From Motilibacter rhizosphaerae (GTDB lineage Bacteria > Actinomycetota > Actinomycetes > Motilibacterales > Motilibacteraceae), in the NCBI RefSeq assembly GCF_004216915.1, contig NZ_SGXD01000002.1, positions 744,001-808,000 of the forward strand: 64,000 bases of DNA, in the 5' to 3' direction. The translations under genes and the position numbers were made by a program. Positions 27,403 to 35,890 of this stretch are shown one piece after another; the stretch's first letter is position 1, and each line of letters starts with the position of its first letter. A model generated the notes under the pieces. The model was not told the origin of the DNA and did not search any database. It saw only the letters and a program-made list of their open reading frames with translations.

Positions 27403-28497
27403 TCAGCCGAGGTCGCTGGACTTGTAGTAGCCGCCATCGATGAGGACGGTCTGGAGGTTCGCCTTCGTCACGAGGACGGGCTGGAGCAGGAACGTCGGGA
27501 CGACCTTGACCCCGTTGTCGTAGGTCTTGGTGTCGTTGATGTCCGGCGTCTGGCCGTTGAGGATCTTGTCCGTCATCTCGACGGCGACCTTCGCGAGCTC
27601 GCGGGTGTCCTTGTAGATCGTGGAGTACTGCACTCCGGTGTTGACGAGCTTGACCGAGTCGAGCTCGGCGTCCTGCCCGTCCACGACCGGGAGCTTCTTG
27701 CCCTTGCCGTAGCCGTGGGCCTGCAGCGAGCCGATGACGCCGCGGGCGATGCCGTCGTTCGGCGCGAGGACCGCGTCGAGGGTGACCGCGGCGTCGGGGC
27801 CGGCGAGCAGCGTGTCCATGCGCGCGGCAGCGGTCTTGCCGTCCCACTTGGGCGTCGCGACGGTCTTGAAGTCGGTCTGCCCCGACGGCACGACGAGCTT
27901 GCCGGAGGTGATGTACGGCTGCAGCACGCTCATCGCGCCGTTGAAGAAGAACGTCGCGTTGTTGTCGTCGGGGGACCCGGCGAACAGCTCGATGGTCTTC
28001 GGCGCCGCCGCGGTCTTCAGCCCGAGGGCGTCGACCAGCGAGTTCGCCTGGAGCACGCCGACCTTGAAGTTGTCGAAGGTGGCGTAGTAGTCGATGTTGC
28101 CGCTGCCGCGGATGAGGCGGTCGTAGGCGATGACCGGGATGCCCGCGGCCTTCGCCTTGTCGAGCTCGGCCTTGAGGGCCGTGCCGTCGACCGAGCCGAT
28201 GATGAGCGCCCGCACGTGGTGCTGGATCATCTCGTCGATCTGCGCGTTCTGCTTCTGCGCGTCGTCGCCGGCGTACTGCAGGTCGGTCTTGTAGCCCAGG
28301 GCCTGGAACTGCTTCTGCATGTTCTGCCCGTCCTGCACCCACCGGGCCTGCGCGGTCGTGGGCATGGGCAGCCCGATCGTGCCGGCGTCGGTGTCGGCGC
28401 CCGAGCCGACAGCGGTCGACCCGCTGCCGGCGCAGGCGCTGAGCAGCGCCGAGCTCGCGACGGCCACGACGGCCAGGCGCGGGAAGAGACGTCGCAC
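27403..28497 (-). CDS. Sugar-binding lipoprotein (ChvE/XylF-like periplasmic-binding fold)
   Basis: 364 residues from GTG 28497, which has a strong GAGGAGG site 5 nt upstream. Lipoprotein signal with lipobox LSAC near residue 23. The mature part is a type-I periplasmic-binding protein: [23 protein letters not shown], the hinge and pocket segments [18 protein letters not shown] and [10 protein letters not shown], and [26 protein letters not shown] match ChvE- or xylose-type binders. No ABC permease or ATPase genes accompany it; instead a chemoreceptor follows. A LacI-type palindrome lies just upstream of the ribosome site. Confidence 0.9.
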   Translation of the reverse strand: MRRLFPRLAVVAVASSALLSACAGSGSTAVGSGADTDAGTIGLPMPTTAQARWVQDGQNMQKQFQALGYKTDLQYAGDDAQKQNAQIDEMIQHHVRALIIGSVDGTALKAELDKAKAAGIPVIAYDRLIRGSGNIDYYATFDNFKVGVLQANSLVDALGLKTAAAPKTIELFAGSPDDNNATFFFNGAMSVLQPYITSGKLVVPSGQTDFKTVATPKWDGKTAAARMDTLLAGPDAAVTLDAVLAPNDGIARGVIGSLQAHGYGKGKKLPVVDGQDAELDSVKLVNTGVQYSTIYKDTRELAKVAVEMTDKILNGQTPDINDTKTYDNGVKVVPTFLLQPVLVTKANLQTVLIDGGYYKSSDLG

Positions 28498-28513
28498 GAG
28501 TTCCTCCTCGGAT

Positions 28514-28527
28514 GCCAACCGGTTGGC
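28514..28527. promoter_or_regulatory. LacI-family-type operator upstream of the sugar-binding protein gene
   Basis: Perfect 14-bp palindrome GCCAACC/GGTTGGC with the central CG and AACCGGTT core common to LacI-family sites. It starts 17 nt before the GTG, in the leader, so a bound repressor would block the chvE-like/MCP transcript. No lacI gene is in the window. Confidence 0.65.
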
Positions 28528-28671
28528 GGCGTTCACCCTCATGTCGGCTGACCGGGTGACGACTTGAGAGGAACATCACCTGGTTCACATGGTGAGACGT
28601 GCTTCTCAGATCGCGGACAACGGCGCTAGCGTCCTCATCACGAAGGAACCCCGACCAGGGAAGGCATCCTG

Positions 28672-29481
28672 ATGAGCGGCCGATACACGCACGGGCACCA
28701 CGACAGCGTCCTGCGCTCCCACCGGTGGCGGACGGCGGAGAACTCCGCGGCGTACCTCCTGCCGCACCTCCTCCCTCACATGGCGGTCCTGGACATCGGG
28801 TCGGGCCCCGGGACGATCACCGCCGACCTCGCCGAGCGGGTCCCGCAGGGCAGCGTCACCGCCCTGGAGATCAGCGAGGAGGCCATGGCGCTGACGCGGG
28901 CCGAGGTCGAGCGGCGCGGGCTGCCCAACGTGTCGTACGCGGTCGGCGACGTCCACGCCCTCGACTTCCCCGACGCCACCTTCTGCGTCGTGCACGCCCA
29001 CCAGGTGCTGCAGCACGTGGCGGACCCGGTACAGGCGCTGCGCGAGATGCGCCGGGTGACCAAGCCCGGCGGCTTCATCGCCGTGCGCGACGGGGACTAC
29101 GCGGGCTTCACGTGGTACCCGGAGCTGCCGGAGCTGGACCGCTGGCTGGAGCTCTACCAGCGCGCGGCCCGCGCCAACGGCGGCGAGCCGGACGCCGGGC
29201 GGCGGCTGCTGGCCTGGGCGCACGCGGCCGGGCTGGAGGACGTCACTGCCGGCGGGAGCTCCTGGTGCTACGCGACGCCCGAGGACCGGGACTTCTGGGG
29301 CGGCATGTGGGAGAAGCGGGTCGTGGAGTCGGCGCTCGCCGAGCAGCTCCTGCGCGAGGGGCTGGCCGACGCGGAGGAGCTGGCGGCGGTCTCAGCCGCG
29401 TGGCGCCGCTGGGCCGACGACCCCGACGGGTGGCTGCTCGTGCCCCACGGCGAGATCCTCGCCCGGGTGCCCAGGGAGTAG
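28672..29481 (+). CDS. Class-I SAM-dependent methyltransferase (UbiE-like)
   Basis: 269 residues. SAM-binding motif I VLDIGSGPGTITADLA (about 39-54), the acidic ribose contact ALEIS at about 63-67, motif II GDVHALDFPDATF and the post-II segment HVADPVQALREMRRVTKPGG. Typical of UbiE/arsenite-type small-molecule methyltransferases; substrate unknown. ATG at 28672 after a GGGAAGG-like site. The last 90 bp overlap the 3' end of the GGDEF gene on the opposite strand. Confidence 0.9.
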   Translation: MSGRYTHGHHDSVLRSHRWRTAENSAAYLLPHLLPHMAVLDIGSGPGTITADLAERVPQGSVTALEISEEAMALTRAEVERRGLPNVSYAVGDVHALDFPDATFCVVHAHQVLQHVADPVQALREMRRVTKPGGFIAVRDGDYAGFTWYPELPELDRWLELYQRAARANGGEPDAGRRLLAWAHAAGLEDVTAGGSSWCYATPEDRDFWGGMWEKRVVESALAEQLLREGLADAEELAAVSAAWRRWADDPDGWLLVPHGEILARVPRE

Positions 29482-30480
29482 GGCGGCGCGCCCGCGCCCG
29501 GCGCGCTTCGCCTCGTAGAGGGCGGCGTCGGCCGCGGCGTACAGCGCCCGGAGGTCGCGGGCGTGCGTCGGCGCGTGCGCGCAGCCTGCGCTCACGCTGA
29601 CCGGCAGGAGCGTGCCGTCCGGCAGCTCGACCGGCGACGACGCCACCGCGGCGACGATGTCGTCGGCGCGGCGCAGGCCGACCTCGGGCGAGCAGCCGGG
29701 CAGCAGCAGGGCGAACTCGTCGCCACCCAGGCGGGAGGCGACGTCGCCGGCCCGGGCGGAGGACGACAGCACGTCGGCGACGTGGCGCAGGACCGCGTCG
29801 CCGACGGGGTGGCCGTGCCGGTCGTTGACGGCCTTGAAGCGGTCGAGGTCGACGATGACGAGGACCGTGCCGTCGTCCGTGCCGGACAGCGCGCACTCGG
29901 CGGCCTCGTCGAGCACGCGGCGGTTCGCGAGCCCGGTCAGCACGTCGGAGGCGGCCTGCCGTCGCAGCACCGCGACCAGCGCGTCCTGCCGGGCGCCGGA
30001 GCGGACCAGCAGCGACGTGAACGCGAGCGCGGTGACGAGGAAGTAGCCGACGTCGGCCACGGCGTGCGCCGGCGTCGAGAGCTGGAGGCTGAGCGCCAGG
30101 TCGGCGCCGCAGGCCGCCGCCGTGACGAGCCACGCGGCGGTCGGGCGCAGGGTCGACGCGGCGTACAGCGTGGGGTAGTAGAGCACCACCTGGCCGCCGA
30201 ACGTCGCGTCCGAGGTGATGACGTCGAGCGCGTAGACGGCACCGACGCCCGCCAGCGCGTACGCGCAGCAGGTGGCCTCGGGCAGCCGCTCCGGGTGGCG
30301 CGCCAGCACGGCGCTGAGCAGGAGGAACAGCGGGGCGACGGTGTCGATGGCGATGCCCTGCGCGAGCGAGGACGGCCGCGCGACGACGAGCGTCACGAGC
30401 GAGGCAGCCGCCGACAGCGCGACGGCCGTCCGGAAGGCCACGCGCGGCTCGCGCGGGGCCACCCGCTCCTGCCAGCTCAC
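29392..30480 (-). CDS. Membrane-bound GGDEF diguanylate cyclase
   Basis: 362 residues. The first half (about 15-165) has about six hydrophobic helices, a MASE-like membrane sensor. The GGDEF domain follows (about 175-335) with DVLTGLANRRVLDE, VDLDRFKAVNDRHGH and an intact RLGGDEFALLLPG active site; no EAL domain. It should make cyclic di-GMP. The GTG start lies 38 bp after the last Tad pilus gene on the same strand, so it may be transcribed with the pilus operon. The C-terminal 30 codons are antisense to the methyltransferase gene. Confidence 0.92.
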   Translation of the reverse strand: MSWQERVAPREPRVAFRTAVALSAAASLVTLVVARPSSLAQGIAIDTVAPLFLLLSAVLARHPERLPEATCCAYALAGVGAVYALDVITSDATFGGQVVLYYPTLYAASTLRPTAAWLVTAAACGADLALSLQLSTPAHAVADVGYFLVTALAFTSLLVRSGARQDALVAVLRRQAASDVLTGLANRRVLDEAAECALSGTDDGTVLVIVDLDRFKAVNDRHGHPVGDAVLRHVADVLSSSARAGDVASRLGGDEFALLLPGCSPEVGLRRADDIVAAVASSPVELPDGTLLPVSVSAGCAHAPTHARDLRALYAAADAALYEAKRAGRGRAALLPGHPGEDLAVGHEQPPVGVVGPAAPRG

Positions 30481-30518
30481 GCGGACCCGATCGGCAGGAC
30501 CGCGCTCCGAATGAGCCC

Positions 30519-30959
30519 TCAGCGCAGCGGGGAGTCGGCGCTCGCCGTCGCCGTGAGGGTCACGCCGCCGTGCGCGAGCAGCCGGGACGCCAGCGGCAGG
30601 GTCGCGTGCCCGGTCAGCGTGACGGTGACCGACGTGCCGGTCGGGCTGACCCGCACCGCGACGAGCCGGACGGCGTAGCGGCGGCCGACCGGTGTCCGCT
30701 CGAGGTACGCCGCGGCCCGCTCCCCCGCCCGAGCCTGGTCGACGGGCAGCGCGGTGAGCCCGCCGGCGTAGACCTGGTCCTGGTCGACGGCGCCCGCCGC
30801 GCTCAGCGCGGCCCCGTCCGCGGCGGCGGACAGCGCCTCCCGCGCGAGGAACGCGCTCGAGGCGTCAGCGAGGACGACGAGGAGCCCGACGACGACGGCG
30901 GCGACCCCGAGCACCAGGGGGACGACGGTCCCGGTCTCGTCGCTGCGTAGCCGGCTCAC
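30519..30959 (-). CDS. TadG-like secreted protein of the Tad pilus operon (Rv3654c type)
   Basis: 146 residues. It starts MSRLRSDETGTVVPLVLGVAAVVVGLLVVLADASSAFLAREALSAAADGAALSAA-like (given here by position: charged head 1-11, hydrophobic helix 12-31, Ala-rich 40-56), the classic pattern of TadE/TadG pseudopilin-like proteins in actinomycetes, followed by a beta-rich region. GTG start overlaps the upstream TadE-like stop. Likely a minor pilus or assembly component processed like a pilin. Confidence 0.8.
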   Translation of the reverse strand: MSRLRSDETGTVVPLVLGVAAVVVGLLVVLADASSAFLAREALSAAADGAALSAAGAVDQDQVYAGGLTALPVDQARAGERAAAYLERTPVGRRYAVRLVAVRVSPTGTSVTVTLTGHATLPLASRLLAHGGVTLTATASADSPLR

Positions 30960-31360
30960 CGGTAGTCGTCCACGACGGAGGTGCCGGTGCCGCTGAGGCG
31001 GACCGCGCGCCGGGAGAGGGAGCGGGGCAGGAACGGCAGGCGCACCGTGGTCTGCAGCCGCACCGTGACGTACGCGCCGGGGTCGAGCGTGCCGTCCGCA
31101 GTGACCTCCACGTCGTCCGGGTCCACCCCGAAGTCGCCGAGGGCGACCGCTGCCGCTGCTCGGGCCCGGGCCTCGGCCTCCGACGGGGCCCCGCCCGGCG
31201 TCGTCACGTACGCGCGGCTGGCGTCGCGAGCGGCTGCGGCCACGGCGTACGCGGTGGACTGGACGGTGCTCGCCGCCACCAGCACCCAGACGAGCGGCAC
31301 GAGCAGCAGCAGGGCGAGCCCGAAGACCTCGATCGTCGCCGACCCGTCGTCGGAGCTCAC
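30956..31360 (-). CDS. TadE-like pilus assembly protein (second copy)
   Basis: 134 residues: short charged head SSDDGSATIEVFG, one hydrophobic helix (about 10-32), then an Ala-rich and beta-rich exported part ending TGTSVVDDYR. The E at the head of the helix (ATIE) fits the prepilin-like cleavage pattern. GTG start overlaps the preceding gene's stop and its own stop overlaps the next GTG, so four Tad genes are chained by 4-bp overlaps or near-overlaps. Confidence 0.78.
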   Translation of the reverse strand: MSSDDGSATIEVFGLALLLLVPLVWVLVAASTVQSTAYAVAAAARDASRAYVTTPGGAPSEAEARARAAAAVALGDFGVDPDDVEVTADGTLDPGAYVTVRLQTTVRLPFLPRSLSRRAVRLSGTGTSVVDDYR

Positions 31361-31740
31361 CGGCCCTCCTCGAGGGCGTGCGCGCGGACGCTGAGGTGCG
31401 CGGTGCCGGCGAACCAGCCCACGAGGGGGACGCCGGCGTGCAGCTCGACCCAGACGGTGGGGACGCCCTCGACGCGCTCGCGCCCGGAGGCGGCGGTCGG
31501 CCGCAGCCGGGGGAAGGAGCCGCGGGCCAGCGAGCGGGCGTGGTCGGCGCCGTCGGACGGCGTACGGTCGGCGGCCGCCGCCACGCGCGCGCCCTCGGCC
31601 GCCTCCGCCCGCAGCGTGGTCCGGACGTGGAGGACCACACCGACCTGGACGAGGGCGAGGAGCATCGCCGCCAGCGCCGTCGTCGAGACGACGAACTCCA
31701 CCAGCGTGGAGCCGTCGTCCGAGCGGACGCGCTGCAGCAC
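31357..31740 (-). CDS. TadE-like pilus assembly protein (first copy)
   Basis: 127 residues from GTG 31740 (LQRVRSDDGSTLVEF). TadE signature: G-S-T-L-V-E-F followed by a hydrophobic helix (about 15-37), then an extracytoplasmic domain with WVELHAGVPLVGW. The start lies 2 bp after the pilin stop. A longer form from 31806 would overlap the pilin gene and lacks the pattern. Confidence 0.8.
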   Translation of the reverse strand: MLQRVRSDDGSTLVEFVVSTTALAAMLLALVQVGVVLHVRTTLRAEAAEGARVAAAADRTPSDGADHARSLARGSFPRLRPTAASGRERVEGVPTVWVELHAGVPLVGWFAGTAHLSVRAHALEEGR

Positions 31741-31742
31741 GG

Positions 31743-31955
31743 CTACTTCACCGAGGCCAGGGCGTTGGTGAGCATGGTGTCGAGGGCGGTCTTCGCCACG
31801 CCCCACAGGACGACGACGATGCCGGCCGTCATGACGGTGATCATCACCCAGGCGGGGATGTCGCCGCGGTCGTCGGCGAGGCGGCGGGCGACCGCGCCCT
31901 GGACGCGCAGGGCGCAGCGGGTGGCGGCGAGGGACGGGGACATGGTGGACGACAC
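31743..31955 (-). CDS. Flp/TadE-type small pilin
   Basis: 70 residues from GTG 31955, chosen for an AGGAG site 6 nt upstream; in-frame ATGs at 31979/31982 and 31943 are alternatives. A basic N-terminal part ends DDRGDIPAWV, then one hydrophobic helix (about 39-60) and a short tail LDTMLTNALASVK. Size and shape match the major Flp pilin of actinobacterial Tad systems. It sits between tadC and the TadE-like genes, as usual. Confidence 0.72.
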   Translation of the reverse strand: MSSTMSPSLAATRCALRVQGAVARRLADDRGDIPAWVMITVMTAGIVVVLWGVAKTALDTMLTNALASVK

Positions 31956-31991
31956 GGTCTTCTCCTGGTGGTGGGACATCAAGGGGGTCTG

Positions 31992-32927
31992 CTAGCCGGC
32001 GAGGTGGAGGGTGATGAGCCCGGGGAACAGCGCGAACGCCACGGTCACGGGCAGCACGAGGAAGACGACCGGGACCATCATGGCGATCTCCTTGCGGCCA
32101 CCGGCTTCCAGCAGCGCGCGGCGGCCCATCTCCCGGACGTCCGTGGCCTGGGCGCGGAGCACGTCGGCCAGCGGCGTCCCCCGGTCGACGGCGACGGCGA
32201 CACCGTCGGCGAAGCGCGCGAGGGCCGCGAGGCTCGTCCGCTCGGCGATGCCCTCGAGCGCGACGACCAGCGACGCTCCGGCGCGGGCGTCGGCGAGCGC
32301 CCGGCCGAGCTCGCGGGAGAGCTCACCGCCGCCGAGCGCGCAGACGCGCTCGAGCGCTCCGCTCGCACCCTCGCCCGCGCTGACGGACAGGGCGAGGAGC
32401 TCGGCGATCGTCGGGAACTCCGCGACCATCCGCTGCTCGCGGCGGCGGACGGCGGCGCCCAGGGCGTAGTCGCGGGCGAGGACGCCGCCGACGGTCGCGA
32501 GGCCGCAGAGGACCAGCAGCGGCGCAGGCGATCCTCGCCCGTCGCTCAGCAGGACCAGGGACAGCGCGAGGGCGCCGGCGAGTCCTCCGCTCCCCCACAG
32601 CACCTGCTGCGCGCGGAACTGCTCGACGGTCGTGCCGTCGCCGAGCTGGTCGAGCCGGCGGCGCACGGAGGCCGTGCCGCCGAGCAGCCGCTCCAGCCGG
32701 TGGGCGGCGTCGCGGATCAGCGGGCCGGCGATGCGCTCCAGCGTCGGGAACGGCGTGAGCACGTGCGCGTCGGCGAGCAGACGGGAGACGCGCGGGGTGT
32801 CGCGGAGGTACGGCGCCAGCCGGTCGTCCAGCGTCGGTCGGCGCAGCACCGGCATCCGCAGGACGACGAGGGCGAGGCCGCCACCGCCCAGCAGGCCGAC
32901 GAGCGCGCCGGCGAGGGCCGGGTTCAC
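31992..32927 (-). CDS. Tad pilus inner-membrane platform protein TadC-like
   Basis: 311 residues of the type II secretion F family. Membrane helices near the N-terminus (about 4-24), the middle (about 115-160) and the C-terminal end (about 285-308, MMVPVVFLVLPVTVAFALFPG). The T2SF segment EFPTIAELLALSVSAGEGASGALERV is clear. GTG start overlaps the tadB stop (GTGA). It pairs with TadB to form the platform for pilus assembly. Confidence 0.88.
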   Translation of the reverse strand: MNPALAGALVGLLGGGGLALVVLRMPVLRRPTLDDRLAPYLRDTPRVSRLLADAHVLTPFPTLERIAGPLIRDAAHRLERLLGGTASVRRRLDQLGDGTTVEQFRAQQVLWGSGGLAGALALSLVLLSDGRGSPAPLLVLCGLATVGGVLARDYALGAAVRRREQRMVAEFPTIAELLALSVSAGEGASGALERVCALGGGELSRELGRALADARAGASLVVALEGIAERTSLAALARFADGVAVAVDRGTPLADVLRAQATDVREMGRRALLEAGGRKEIAMMVPVVFLVLPVTVAFALFPGLITLHLAG

Positions 32928-33784
32928 CGCAGCACCCGCTCGTCCTCGGGCAGCCGGCCGACCGCGACCATGATCCGGTACGCCAGCAGGCAGATCCCGC
33001 CACCGACGAGCAGGACGAGCGCGCCCGCCGCGGAGTCGTAGGCGCGCACGCCCTCCGGGTTGGTCGCGAGCATCGCGAGGACGATCCAGGGTGCGGCCAC
33101 CGCGAGGCGGGCGCCGTTGACCGTCCAGCTCTGCCGGGCGTGCAGCTCCGCACGCGAGCGGGCGTCCTCGCGGAGGAACGACGAGAGGGTACGCAGCAGC
33201 CGCCCGAGGTCCGAGCCGCCGACCTCGCGGGCGATGCGCAGCGACTCGACGATGCGGTCTCCCACCGGGTCGGCCAGCCGCTCCTTGAGCCGGTCGAGGC
33301 AGGCGTCGAACCGCCCGGTGGCGCGGTAGTCCTCGCCGAAGCGGGCGAAGGGCTCGCGCAGCTGCTCGGGGCCTCGCACGCCGACCTGCGTGAGCGCCTC
33401 GGGCAGGGAGAGCCCGGCGCGTACGCCGCTGGCGAGGTTGTCGACGACCTCGGGCCACAGCTCACGCAGGTCCGTACGCCGTCGCTGGCGGCGGTGGCGC
33501 ACGAGCGTCACCGGCGCGGAGGCGGCGAGCACCCCGAAGGCGGCCGCGACGACGGGAGATCCGGAGAGCGCGAGCATGGCGAGCAGCACGACGACGCCTG
33601 TGCCGAAGCAGCTGAGGACCAGCGCGTTCGGCGTCACCCCCGTGATCCCGGCCTGGGCGAGCATCTCCGCGGTCGCGGCACGCCAGCCGGGACGCGCCTT
33701 CGGCCGCGCCTCGCGGACCGGGCCGACGGACTGCAGCAGCAGCAGGGCTCCTGCCCCCAGCAGGAGTCCGAGGAGGGCACCCAC
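32924..33784 (-). CDS. Tad pilus inner-membrane platform protein TadB-like
   Basis: 286 residues of the T2SF family. Hydrophobic helices at about 2-20, 55-95 and 225-275; the T2SF core ELWPEVVDNLASGVRAGLSLPEAL is at about 108-131. GTG 33784 is used; a CTG at 33790 would overlap the tadA stop. It follows tadA by 2 bp. Confidence 0.87.
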   Translation of the reverse strand: MGALLGLLLGAGALLLLQSVGPVREARPKARPGWRAATAEMLAQAGITGVTPNALVLSCFGTGVVVLLAMLALSGSPVVAAAFGVLAASAPVTLVRHRRQRRRTDLRELWPEVVDNLASGVRAGLSLPEALTQVGVRGPEQLREPFARFGEDYRATGRFDACLDRLKERLADPVGDRIVESLRIAREVGGSDLGRLLRTLSSFLREDARSRAELHARQSWTVNGARLAVAAPWIVLAMLATNPEGVRAYDSAAGALVLLVGGGICLLAYRIMVAVGRLPEDERVLR

Positions 33785-33786
33785 GG

Positions 33787-35010
33787 TCAGCTGCCCCCGA
33801 GCAGGCGGACGAGGTCGAGGCCCGCGGCCGCGAAGCGGTCCTGGTGCGGCGGCCAGCCGTCGGCGCGCACGAGCGCGCCGTCGCGCGTCACGAACAGGTC
33901 GGCGGTCTCGACGACGCCGCCCTCGACACGCCCTGGTACGGCGAGGATCTCGCGGACCCGCCGCTTGCCGTCGAGGTCCGTCGCCGCGTGGACGACGACG
34001 TCGATGCAGGAGGCAACGGTCGGCACGACGAACTGGTAGGAGACGTTCTCCCCTGCCAGCAAGGGGAGCGTGCACAGCTTGGCGACGGCCTCACGGGCGC
34101 TGTTCGCGTGGATGGTGCACATGCCGGGCAGTCCGGAGTTCAAGGCGATCAGCAGGTCCAGGCTCTCCTCCTGCCGCACCTCGCCGACGACGATGCGGGA
34201 GGGCCGCATGCGCAGGGCCTCCTTGACGAGGCGGCGCAGCCGGATCTCGCCCGTACCCTCGAGGCTCGGCTGCCGGCACTGCAGCGCGACGCAGTCGCTG
34301 AGGGGCGCCTTGAGCTCGAAGGTCTCCTCGCAGGTGATGACGCGCTCGCGGGCAGGAACCGCTGCCAGCAGGCAGTTCAGCAGGGTCGTCTTGCCCGCCT
34401 GCGTGCCGCCGGCGACGAGGATGTTGAGCCCGGCCGCGACGGCCGCGTCGAGGAAGCGGGCGGCCTGGGGCGTCAGCGTACCGAGCGCCACGAGGTCGTC
34501 GAGGTGCGTCGCCCGGGCCACGAACTTCCTGATGTTGACGGACCAGCTGTGCCGGGTGATGTCGGGGATGACGACGTGCACGCGGCTGCCGTCGGGCAGC
34601 GAGGCGTCGACGAACGGCGAGCTCACGTCGACCCGGCGCCCGGAGCTCTTCAGCATCCGCTCGACGAGGTCGCGGACCTCCTGGGCACTCAGCACCGTCG
34701 TCGTCAGCTCGGCGACCCCGTGGCGGGCGACGAACACCTTGCTGGGCTCGTTGACCCAGATCTCCTCGACCGTCGGGTCGTCGAGGAACCGCTGCAGCGG
34801 ACCGAATCCTGCGACCGCGTCGAACACGTCGCGGGCGACGACGTCGGCGTCGTCGAGGACGGGGAGGCGCCCGTCGAGGCTGCGGTCGTCGTACTCGGCG
34901 ATGACGTCGTCGACGAGGCGGCGGACCGCGCCCGGGTCGGTGACGGGGTCGATGCCGCGCCGGCGGACGAGCTCGCGGACCTCGTCCTCCACCACCGTGA
35001 CGGCGCGCAC
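33787..35010 (-). CDS. Tad/CpaF-type secretion ATPase TadA
   Basis: 407 residues. Walker A GGTQAGKTTL (201-210; the usual GSG is QAG), Walker B RIVVGEVR (272-279), His box CTIHANSAREA (298-308) and Asp/Arg boxes in between. N-terminal ~70 residues are a helical CpaF-type leader. It powers assembly of the Flp pilus through TadB/TadC. The GTG start at 35010 has GGAGGG 4 nt upstream. First gene of the operon; no cpaE/tadZ localiser or prepilin peptidase lies in the window. Confidence 0.93.
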   Translation of the reverse strand: MRAVTVVEDEVRELVRRRGIDPVTDPGAVRRLVDDVIAEYDDRSLDGRLPVLDDADVVARDVFDAVAGFGPLQRFLDDPTVEEIWVNEPSKVFVARHGVAELTTTVLSAQEVRDLVERMLKSSGRRVDVSSPFVDASLPDGSRVHVVIPDITRHSWSVNIRKFVARATHLDDLVALGTLTPQAARFLDAAVAAGLNILVAGGTQAGKTTLLNCLLAAVPARERVITCEETFELKAPLSDCVALQCRQPSLEGTGEIRLRRLVKEALRMRPSRIVVGEVRQEESLDLLIALNSGLPGMCTIHANSAREAVAKLCTLPLLAGENVSYQFVVPTVASCIDVVVHAATDLDGKRRVREILAVPGRVEGGVVETADLFVTRDGALVRADGWPPHQDRFAAAGLDLVRLLGGS

Positions 35011-35151
35011 GCTGCCCTCCCCCGCTCTGCGCCCGCCAGCCGGTCGCGTGGGAGCCAGAGTGCGGGACGCGCGCGGTCCCTCATGCGCTATCCACAGGGT
35101 TTCCCCTCGCGGGGCGGAAGATCGACACGGTGGGTGACGGGACGCAGCCGC

Positions 35152-35157
35152 TATGCT
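35152..35157 (+). promoter_or_regulatory. -10 box for a leaderless HAD-phosphatase transcript
   Basis: TATGCT hexamer 8 nt before the GTG at 35166. The GTG has no ribosome site, so the start codon is probably at or near the transcript 5' end. Confidence 0.5.
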
Positions 35158-35165
35158 CCGCGACC

Positions 35166-35789
35166 GTGGACTCCGTGCGCGCCTTCCTCTTCGACATGGA
35201 CGGCACGCTCGTCGACTCCGACGCGGCCGTGGAGCGGGCGTGGACCCGCTGGGCCGCCGAGTACGCCGTGGACCCCGAGGTCGTCCTCGCCGTCGCCCAC
35301 GGGGTGCCCTCCGACGCGACGGTCGCGCGCGTACGCCCCGACCTCTCGGCTGCGGACGCGCGGGTGGCCTCGCTGCGCCAGCTCGAGCTGCAGTACGACG
35401 ACCTCGTGGACGTCGTCGCCTGCCCGGGCGCCCACGAACTGCTGGCGGCGGTCGAGGCCGCCGGGATCCCGTGGGCGGTCGTGACCAGTGCGGACGACCG
35501 GCTCGCCGCGAACCGGCTCGGCGCCGCGGGGATCGTGGCGCCGCTGCTCGTCACCGTGGATGACGTGACGGTGGACGGCGTGGTGCACGGCAAGCCCGAC
35601 CCGGAGGGCTACCTGCTCGCCGCGCGCGAGCTCGGCGTCGACCCGCGCGAGTGCCTGGTCGTCGAGGACTCCCCCGGCGGCGTACGGGCCGGGCGGGCCG
35701 CCGGCGCGACGGTCGCCGGGCTCAAGGGCGTCGAGGCGGACCTCGCGCTGACGAGCCTGCTGGACCTGCTGCCGCACGTCACCCGTTAG
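35166..35789 (+). CDS. HAD-superfamily sugar-phosphate phosphatase
   Basis: 207 residues. Motif I FDMDGTLVDSD gives the nucleophile Asp; motif II VVTSAD; motif III KPDPEGYLLAARELGV; motif IV VVEDSPGGVRAG. The size and helical cap are typical of the GPP1/DOG1-beta-phosphoglucomutase branch. GTG 35166 is used because it lies just after a -10 box and puts motif I near the N-terminus; GTG 35130 is a longer option with a weak GGAAG. Divergent from tadA, no functional tie visible. Confidence 0.87.
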   Translation: MDSVRAFLFDMDGTLVDSDAAVERAWTRWAAEYAVDPEVVLAVAHGVPSDATVARVRPDLSAADARVASLRQLELQYDDLVDVVACPGAHELLAAVEAAGIPWAVVTSADDRLAANRLGAAGIVAPLLVTVDDVTVDGVVHGKPDPEGYLLAARELGVDPRECLVVEDSPGGVRAGRAAGATVAGLKGVEADLALTSLLDLLPHVTR

Positions 35790-35890
35790 GGCGCAGGGTC
35801 CTGGGACCAATGGCCCTGTTCTCCGGACAGATGCGCAGCGTGCGCCTACGGTGACTTCCGGTCACAGAACCGGATGGAGTGCTTCCCCCT

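Noticed and set aside
35851-35873. Overlapping inverted repeats GTGAC/GTCAC and CCGGT/ACCGG upstream of the metalloprotease
   Set aside because: Arms are only 5 bp and overlap each other; in this base composition such matches are expected often.
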